NCBI RefSeq assembly: GCF_002252045.1
Contig: NZ_NEFF01000001.1
Coordinates: 310,001-374,000, forward strand
Direction of reading: 5' to 3'
DNA from: Ignatzschineria sp. F8392
GTDB lineage: Bacteria > Pseudomonadota > Gammaproteobacteria > Cardiobacteriales > Wohlfahrtiimonadaceae
DNA length: 64,000 bases
Shown here: in pieces, positions 57,042 to 64,000 of the stretch
How positions within the stretch are numbered: the first letter of the stretch is position 1
Layout of the letters: every line of letters starts with the position of its first letter
Notes under the pieces: generated by a model
What the model saw: the letters and a program-made list of their open reading frames with translations, nothing else
What the model was told of the DNA's origin: nothing
Databases searched by the model: none
Translations under genes and position numbers: made by a program

Positions 57042-59423
57042 ATGAAAATTTCAGTTTCTTGGTTAAAAGAGTGGATTGAGAAGATCCCAAGCGATTTAGC
57101 AGATCGATTAACGATGGCAGGTCTTGAAGTGGAAGGGGTTGAGCTTGCGGCTCCTCACTTTACCAATGTTGTGGTAGGGGAAGTTGTAGAGCTGACTCCC
57201 CATCCTGATGCTGACCGTCTTCGTGTTGCACAGGTTAATGTTGGTGATGAAAAATTATTACAGATAGTTTGTGGTGCGCCGAATGTTGCGGTGGGTATCA
57301 AAGTTCCTACGGCATTAGTGGGTGCGACATTGCCGGGTAATTTTAAGATTAAAGATGCGAAATTACGCGGTGTTGCTTCTTCGGGTATGCTCTGTTCTGC
57401 AAAAGAGTTGGGCGTGAATGAAGATGCATCAGGTTTGATGATTCTTGATCCTCAAACAGAAGTTGGTACTGATTTTAGAACGCTCTTTGATCTCGATGAT
57501 GAGATTGTTGAGATCGATCTTACGCCTAATCGTGGTGATTGTTTAAGTATTTTAGGCGTTGCGCGTGATCTTGCTGCTATTACCGGTATCGATGCGAAGA
57601 GCTTTACTGCAGAGTCGGTTCCTGTTCAGAGCAGTATGGTGAAAGGTGTTGAGATTGAAGAGAGCGCAGATTGCCCGAAATATCTCGGTCGCGTTATCTC
57701 TGGTGTTAATCCGAAAGCATCAACGCCACTTTGGATGGAGGAGCGTCTTCGTCGAAGCGGTATTCGTCCTCATGGAATTTTAGTGGATATTACAAACTAT
57801 ATCCTTTTAGAGGTTGGGCAACCACTCCACGCTTTTGATTATGCAAAAGTGGCAGGAGATATTTTAGTCCGTAGAGCAAAAGAGGGAGAGAAGCTCGCCC
57901 TTATTAATGGTGATACGGTGACTTTAAAGCCTGATACCTTAGTGATTGCAGATCAAGAGAAGGTCTTGGCAATGGCTGGTATTATGGGAGGAGAAGAGAG
58001 TGCTTGTGGGGATGATACAACAGATATCTTCTTAGAATCTGCTTGGTTCAATCCTATTACCATTGCAGGAAAAGCGCGGAACTATGGTCTACATACCGAT
58101 TCTTCACATCGCTATGAACGTGGTGTTGATTTTGAGTTGGCAGAGAGAGCGCTAGAGTATGCAACGCGTCTCATTTTACAATATGCTGGCGGAGAAGCGG
58201 GTGCGATTACAACAAAGGTTGCGCCAGAAAAATTACCTGAAAGAAATGCTGTAAAAGTCAGATTTTGTAAAATAAATCAAATAATTGGACAAGAATTTAC
58301 AAGTTGTGCTATAAAAGAGCTCATAGGCCGTATCGGTGATATTCAAGAGGTGAATGACGATTATCTAGTTGTGATTCCGCCTTCATACCGTTTTGATCTA
58401 CAGATTGAAGAAGACTTTATTGAGGAAGTTGTCAGATTAAATGGTTATGACCAAGTGCCTGTCTCCTTTGAAATGCTTTCAAAAGTCTCTATGCCGATAG
58501 TGGCAGAGTCTTATGTTTCACTCAATGATTTTAAATCTCTCCTAGTAGGTCGAGGCTATCATGAAGTGATTGAGATGAGCTTTGTTAGCCCCAAATGGCA
58601 GGAGATTTTAGATCCCACTAATGTTGCTATTAAGTTGAAGAATCCGTTATCAAGCGATCTTTCAGTAATGCGTACGACATTATTGCCGGGTGTTTTAGGG
58701 GCGATGGAGCACAACCTTAAGCGTCAGCAGAGTCGTTTACGATTCTTTGAGTCAGGTCGAACCTACAATGGTACTTTAGAGAATGTGGCACAAGTTCTTT
58801 ATATTGCAGGTGCTATCTGTGGGACTGCAGAGCCTCTTCAATGGGGTGTTAAAGCACGTAATGTCGATTTTTACGATCTCAAAGGTGATGTTGAAGCCTT
58901 ACTAAAGAGAACGGGCCGTGATGATTTCCGCTTTGTTCCGACAGAGAGAGAGATCCTTCATCCAGGTCAAAGTGCTGATATCAAACTCTTAAGTGGAGAC
59001 GTTATCGGTTACTTAGGTAAGTTGCATCCAATGGTATCGAAAGCATTAGATCTCAACCGTGATGTCTTTGTTTTTGAACTCAATTATGATCTTTTAGCGG
59101 GATCGATGACACCGAAATTTAAGGAGTTATCTAGATTCCCTTCATCAAAACGAGACTTAGCGCTAGTAGTTCCTGTTGAGGTGACTACTCAGCAGTTATT
59201 GGATGTGATGAAAGCTTCGGGTAAACGTCGTTATTTAACGAAAGTGAACCTCTTTGATATCTATGTTCCAGAAAGAGAGCAGAGTGAAACGGCTACAAAG
59301 AATATGGCATTTAGTCTAACTTTCCAAAATCCAGAAGAGAGTCTAAAGGATGTGGAAGTTGAGGCCATTGTAGAAGAGATCTTACAGGATTTAGCTGCCA
59401 TTGATGTATCATTGCGTCAATAG
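57042..59423 (+). CDS. pheT: Phenylalanyl-tRNA synthetase beta subunit
   Basis: The 793 residues contain the N-terminal tRNA-binding (EMAP-like) domain (about 40-145, VVVGEVVELTPHPDADRLRVAQV), the B3/B4 editing region (about 210-385), a B5 domain, the inactive class II core and the C-terminal anticodon-binding domain (FKELSRFPSSKRDLALVV). Forms the PheS-PheT heterotetramer; the editing site clears mischarged Tyr. Confidence 0.98.
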   Translation: MKISVSWLKEWIEKIPSDLADRLTMAGLEVEGVELAAPHFTNVVVGEVVELTPHPDADRLRVAQVNVGDEKLLQIVCGAPNVAVGIKVPTALVGATLPGNFKIKDAKLRGVASSGMLCSAKELGVNEDASGLMILDPQTEVGTDFRTLFDLDDEIVEIDLTPNRGDCLSILGVARDLAAITGIDAKSFTAESVPVQSSMVKGVEIEESADCPKYLGRVISGVNPKASTPLWMEERLRRSGIRPHGILVDITNYILLEVGQPLHAFDYAKVAGDILVRRAKEGEKLALINGDTVTLKPDTLVIADQEKVLAMAGIMGGEESACGDDTTDIFLESAWFNPITIAGKARNYGLHTDSSHRYERGVDFELAERALEYATRLILQYAGGEAGAITTKVAPEKLPERNAVKVRFCKINQIIGQEFTSCAIKELIGRIGDIQEVNDDYLVVIPPSYRFDLQIEEDFIEEVVRLNGYDQVPVSFEMLSKVSMPIVAESYVSLNDFKSLLVGRGYHEVIEMSFVSPKWQEILDPTNVAIKLKNPLSSDLSVMRTTLLPGVLGAMEHNLKRQQSRLRFFESGRTYNGTLENVAQVLYIAGAICGTAEPLQWGVKARNVDFYDLKGDVEALLKRTGRDDFRFVPTEREILHPGQSADIKLLSGDVIGYLGKLHPMVSKALDLNRDVFVFELNYDLLAGSMTPKFKELSRFPSSKRDLALVVPVEVTTQQLLDVMKASGKRRYLTKVNLFDIYVPEREQSETATKNMAFSLTFQNPEESLKDVEVEAIVEEILQDLAAIDVSLRQ

Positions 59424-59496
59424 TTAAAACTTTGTAGATCTAACTTTGCAATAATAATAGTTTAAATTGAGACAATACTAGGGAAAGGAGTTATAG

Positions 59497-59802
59497 ATGT
59501 CTACTTTAACTAAAGCAGCGATTACGGAGAATCTGTATCACAGTACAAATATCTCACGTGAGGATACAAAACAATTTGTAGAAGACTTTTTTACAGAGAT
59601 TAGTGATGCGTTAGCTACAGGTCGCGCGGTCAAGCTTTCAGGTTTTGGCAGTTTTGAATTGCGTGATAAAGCAGAGCGACCCGGAAGAAACCCTAAAACA
59701 GGGGAAGAGATTCCGATTAGTGCTCGCCGTGTCGTTACCTTCCGTATTGGTCAAAATTTACGCTTAAGTATGAATGAGCTCAGTGAGAAAGCAGAAGGAT
59801 AA
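59497..59802 (+). CDS. ihfA: Integration host factor alpha subunit
   Basis: DNA-bending nucleoid protein that pairs with IhfB. The 101 residues carry the family signature [26 protein letters not shown] (about 48-73) with the DNA-intercalating proline. The start has GGAAAGGAG upstream. It is placed after pheT as in E. coli. HU is excluded by context and by the IHF-type N-terminus ([20 protein letters not shown]). Confidence 0.96.
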   Translation: MSTLTKAAITENLYHSTNISREDTKQFVEDFFTEISDALATGRAVKLSGFGSFELRDKAERPGRNPKTGEEIPISARRVVTFRIGQNLRLSMNELSEKAEG

Positions 59803-60283
59803 GTAGAGGGTTAAGTAGGGTCAAGATTAAATCTTGCTGTGATACTTAGCGTTGATACTTAAAGTGTCTTAATTAAACGTTTTAATAAACGCGTTTCATA
59901 AACATGTTTAATAGATGCTTTACTCGAGAGCTACAGTCAAAATCTATAATTGAAATCTATAATCGAGAACTTTGACTCGAATTAGAAAATAAACCCCATA
60001 TAACTTGATGGTTGTATGGGGTTTTGTTTTATCTATTATTGGGTCGATTTTAGATGCTGAAAAGATGATATTTCCCCTGAGTGAAGAGATTTCAGTATAA
60101 TTATCTATTCTTTAGCATCTATTCCTTAATATCTATTCCTTAACAATAGAAGGTGTAGTTGTTGAATGCTATATGCCGATATTTATCGTATCGGTTATTT
60201 TGATTCTCTACTCTGTTTCCTATTTTTATTACTCATTATTAATCAACCATTAACCATCAATTATTAATCGATCTTAGGATATT
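59803..60283. other. Intergenic region between ihfA and murJ
   Basis: This 481 bp AT-rich gap contains a terminator (59991-60030), a 13 bp AATCTATAATYGA duplication near 59941-59966, and a 14 bp tandem repeat ATCTATTCYTTARY x3 (60104-60145). No ORF was seen. The murJ promoter should lie here. Confidence 0.6.
59991..60030 (+). terminator. Terminator of the infC-ihfA operon
   Basis: Perfect 10 bp arms AAACCCCATA (59991-60000) and TATGGGGTTT (60015-60024), followed by TGTTTT. It lies 188 bp past the ihfA stop. Confidence 0.85.
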
Positions 60284-61861
60284 ATGAAATCATCGCTTTT
60301 CCGTTCACTCTTTACAGTAAGTGGATTTACCTTACTCTCAAGAATTATGGGGCTGTTGCGAGACATCGTCTTTGCAAGTTACTTCGGTGCCGGCGCAGCG
60401 ATGGATGCATTTAGTGTCGCTTTTAGAATCCCTAATCTATTCCGTCGTTTTTTTGGGGAAGGGGCTTTTAACCAAGCATTTGTTCCTGTCTTTAGTGAGA
60501 TTCGTTTAGAGCGTAGTCGCGATGAGTTAAAGCGATTTTTAGCAGAAATTAGTGGCACATTAGGTCTTGTTCTGCTCTTAATTACCGTTGTGGGGGTCAC
60601 TTTTTCATCAGAGATGGTCTTACTCTTTGCCGCTGGGTTTGTAGATGATACCGGCAAGTTTCTTTTAACAGAAGAGTTACTACAACTGATGTTGCCTTAC
60701 CTCTTTTTTATCTGTATGACAGCGATGTATAGCAGTGTGATGAATGCACTCAATAAGTTTGCGATTCCTGCTGCCGTGCCGATTCTACTCAATCTCTTTC
60801 TGATTGCCGGCGCAGTTGTCAGTGTCTATCTTGAAGAGCCAATTAAAGCGTTGGGCTATGCGGTCTTCTTTGCTGGAATTTGTCAAATGATGATCCTATT
60901 TTGGGCAGTAAAGCGGGAGGGATTAATCGCGAGTCCAACGGTGCAATTTCGCTCTCCTGAAGTTAAGCGGGTGATGTTTTTAATGGTGCCGGCATTGATC
61001 GGCTCATCAAGTAGTCAGATCAATATCTTAATTAATACACAATTGGCATCACGACTGGAGACCGGGAGTATTACCTGGCTCTACTATTCAGATCGTTTGG
61101 TTGAGTTTGCGATTGGGACATTTGCTGTCGCATTGGGAACGGTCATATTACCGAAATTATCAGAGCTTAATACGAAAGGGGATCAGGTCAATTTGGGTAA
61201 GACGATCGATTGGGGAATTGAGTTGGCGCTTATTATTGGTATCCCTTCGATGTTAGGATTGATCTTTTTGGCAGAACCTCTATTAGCGATTCTCTTTATG
61301 CGTGGTGAATTTTATGAGTCGGATGTCATTATGGCGGCGAAGAGTTTGATGACTTATGCGCTCTCGATCCCCGCCTTTTTTATGATCCGTATTTTAGCGC
61401 CGGTCTATTTTGCTCGGCAGAATACGAAAACGCCGATGTATTTTAGTCTGATTGCGATTGCTGTAAATATCTTTTTGCAATTTATTTTGGTGAAATATTA
61501 TCAACATGCAGGACTTGCGCTCTCCTCTTCATTAGCGGCCTGGGTCAATGCGCTGCTTTTAGCTTTTGGGCTTGTCTTCCTCAATATTCATCACTTTAAC
61601 AATCTCTTTACTCGGCGCATATTGGCGCTTTTGCCGGCAAATCTTCTTTTAGTCGCTATTCTCTATTGGCTACAAGGTTATTCGCTCTTCTGGTTTGAGG
61701 GAGCTTTTATTCTTAAGTTTCCGGCAATATTGGCGGTGATTGTGGGTAGTGTGGTGCTCTATTTTATAACGCTGCATCTATCAGGTTTCTCTCTTCGTAG
61801 AATGAAGGGCCCTTTAGTCGCTATGGAGCGGCAAGCTAAGAAGGAGAATCTCGATCAATAG
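60284..61861 (+). CDS. murJ: Lipid II flippase MurJ
   Basis: Inner-membrane MOP-superfamily protein that moves lipid II across the membrane for peptidoglycan synthesis. The 525 residues have about 14 hydrophobic segments and family motifs: GFTLLSRIMGLLRDIVFASYFGAGAAMDAF (about 13-42), RRFFGEGAFNQAFVPV and DRLVEFAIGTFAVALGT. Essential arginines of TM1 and the RFFGEG loop are present. It converges on rarD; a weak hairpin (GCAGAGAA/TTCTCTGC, 61961-61992) lies between them. Confidence 0.96.
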   Translation: MKSSLFRSLFTVSGFTLLSRIMGLLRDIVFASYFGAGAAMDAFSVAFRIPNLFRRFFGEGAFNQAFVPVFSEIRLERSRDELKRFLAEISGTLGLVLLLITVVGVTFSSEMVLLFAAGFVDDTGKFLLTEELLQLMLPYLFFICMTAMYSSVMNALNKFAIPAAVPILLNLFLIAGAVVSVYLEEPIKALGYAVFFAGICQMMILFWAVKREGLIASPTVQFRSPEVKRVMFLMVPALIGSSSSQINILINTQLASRLETGSITWLYYSDRLVEFAIGTFAVALGTVILPKLSELNTKGDQVNLGKTIDWGIELALIIGIPSMLGLIFLAEPLLAILFMRGEFYESDVIMAAKSLMTYALSIPAFFMIRILAPVYFARQNTKTPMYFSLIAIAVNIFLQFILVKYYQHAGLALSSSLAAWVNALLLAFGLVFLNIHHFNNLFTRRILALLPANLLLVAILYWLQGYSLFWFEGAFILKFPAILAVIVGSVVLYFITLHLSGFSLRRMKGPLVAMERQAKKENLDQ

Positions 61862-61960
61862 AGTAAAGATCCTATTACTGTCAGTTACTTATCATCGGCA
61901 TCGGATACTTGCACCATCGGGCATTTGCTGATGATGACTCGTGGTGTAGAGGGTGAGAGG

Positions 61961-61992
61961 GCAGAGAAATGTTTGTGATTAGCCTTCTCTGC
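61961..61992. terminator. Weak hairpin between convergent murJ and rarD
   Basis: Perfect 8 bp arms GCAGAGAA (61961-61968) and TTCTCTGC (61985-61992) with a 16 nt loop. There is no T run on either side; it may help end transcripts from both genes. Confidence 0.4.
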
Positions 61993-62017
61993 TTACCTTT
62001 CCCCATTTAGCTTTTTT

Positions 62018-62986
62018 CTACTTTGCAATCTGATCACTTAATTGCGCTACTCTTTTCACTTCCATCTCTTCACGCTTTTTTTGCCCATTTTTTGCACGAT
62101 GAACTTCGCTACTGATATAGGTGATAACGGAGATCCAGACAATCACAAAGCCGATCAGTCGAAGAGGGGGGAGAGACTCATGAAAGAGAAAGAGCCCTGT
62201 TAATAGCTGTAGTGTTGGCGAGACATATTGCAATATTCCTACTAAAGAGAGGGGAATATATTTAGCGCCCTTAGCAAAGAGGAGAAGGGGAATTGTAGTC
62301 GCTGCTCCCGAGAGAATGAGCAAAATAAGCGGTAAATTCTCCAGCTCTAAGAAGATGAGATCACCATTTTGGTAGATAACGATGAGGTAGATAATGGTAA
62401 AGGGCATCATAAAGAGTGTTTCGAGAAAGAGCCCCGGCAATGGTGGGAGAGCAACAATCTTTTTCATCGCACTATAAAAACCGAAGGAGAAAGCGAGTAG
62501 CAGGGCGATATAAGGGATTGTGCCGGCGAGAAAGGCAAGCCATAAGACCCCAATTGCAGCAAGTGTAATAGCGCTATATTGTACCTTCGTCAAAGCCTCT
62601 TTAAAGAAGACACGCCCTAAAAAGATCGATACCAATGGATTGATATAGTAGCCTAAACTCGCCTCTAAAACTTGATGAGATGAGATCGCATAGAGATAGA
62701 TAGACCAATTCATAAAGAGGAAGAAGGAGGAGGCCATAAAGGTGACTATAATCCGCCGATTAAAGAAGGCGTCTTTGAGAAGCAGGCGATCCTCTCTTTT
62801 AAAGCAGAGAAGAATAATAATAAAAGCGAGCGACCAACCGATCCGTTGCGCCATTAGTTGCAAGGGATCAACGCCGGAAAGCGGGAACCAATAGATCGGA
62901 AAAAATCCCCAGATAATGTAGCAGGAGAGAGTAAGAAGCACACCTTTTTTATAGTTGTTAGTGGAAGATTGTTCCATATATGCCAT
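62018..62986 (-). CDS. rarD: RarD-type DMT permease
   Basis: Inner-membrane transporter of the RarD subfamily of EamA proteins, 322 residues, about ten helices. The N-terminal GVLLTLSCYIIWGFFPIYWFPLSGVDPLQLMAQRIGWSL region (about 15-53), the YAISSHQVLEASLGYYINPL motif and YIPLSLVGILQYVSPTLQLL are characteristic. Function unknown; some relatives affect chloramphenicol tolerance. It faces kdsA divergently. Confidence 0.92.
   Translation of the reverse strand: MAYMEQSSTNNYKKGVLLTLSCYIIWGFFPIYWFPLSGVDPLQLMAQRIGWSLAFIIILLCFKREDRLLLKDAFFNRRIIVTFMASSFFLFMNWSIYLYAISSHQVLEASLGYYINPLVSIFLGRVFFKEALTKVQYSAITLAAIGVLWLAFLAGTIPYIALLLAFSFGFYSAMKKIVALPPLPGLFLETLFMMPFTIIYLIVIYQNGDLIFLELENLPLILLILSGAATTIPLLLFAKGAKYIPLSLVGILQYVSPTLQLLTGLFLFHESLPPLRLIGFVIVWISVITYISSEVHRAKNGQKKREEMEVKRVAQLSDQIAK

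Positions 62987-64000
<1,014 letters not shown>

Overview
The window is a gene-dense, AT-rich chromosomal segment of a Gammaproteobacterium. The marker genes and their order support this: lepA-lepB-rnc-era, pyrH-frr-uppS-cdsA-dxr-rseP-bamA-skp-lpxD-fabZ-lpxA-lpxB-rnhB, thrS-infC-rpmI-rplT-pheS-pheT-ihfA, and Gram-negative envelope genes (lpxA/B/D, kdsA, bamA, mlaD, lgt). A member of the Cardiobacteriales/Ignatzschineria-Wohlfahrtiimonas neighbourhood would fit, but that is only a guess from gene style and composition. No rRNA, tRNA, insertion sequence, prophage or CRISPR array was seen.

Layout: 1-660 holds the start of a uracil permease (minus strand, cut by the left edge). 1279-4960 has purU (+) facing pabC/pabB and a DMT exporter (-). 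5091-9281 is the lepA operon (-). 10024-15790 has an M16C metalloprotease, an M42 aminopeptidase behind a twin-palindrome operator-like site, and a YbbY-type purine permease (+). 16098-23403 is a malonate decarboxylase cluster (mdcH-A-B-C-DE-G) plus a GntR/FCD regulator. 23617-25290 has cysE and trmJ (-). 25710-41435 runs from ubiK through the pyrH-to-lpxB/rnhB macro-operon to mlaD and recO (+). 41484-51747 is a minus-strand block: polyamine ABC transporter, nitroreductase, rimO, dnaQ, rnhA, thyA, lgt, dsbA, cytochrome c4. 52087-61861 has thrS through ihfA and then murJ (+). 62018-64000 has rarD (-) and the 5' part of kdsA (+).

How the genes work together: the mdc cluster encodes a complete biotin-independent malonate decarboxylase. 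MdcB and MdcG make and attach the phosphoribosyl-dephospho-CoA arm to Ser25 of MdcC, MdcH primes it with malonate, MdcA swaps acyl groups, and a fused MdcD-MdcE protein decarboxylates. No malonate carrier is visible beside it. The pyrH-rnhB block couples lipid synthesis, undecaprenyl and isoprenoid precursors, outer-membrane protein assembly and lipid A synthesis. The thrS-ihfA block is the classic translation operon, and its infC appears to start at the rare codon ATT.

The most unusual signals are at the nucleotide level. (1) Short tandem repeats with 7-14 bp units are scattered through most larger gene gaps: 8 bp x10 inside the mdc operon, 12 bp arrays upstream of the M16 gene, and 7 bp arrays near purU, lpxB and thrS. 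Some enter coding sequence, such as an in-frame 12 bp x6 array in pabB. (2) The palindrome TGCCGGCA occurs at least 14 times on a low-GC background, in more than one reading frame. (3) BamA carries a roughly 65-residue insertion with a cysteine pair in its first POTRA domain. These are the best candidates for undescribed biology here; no clearly new multi-gene system was found.
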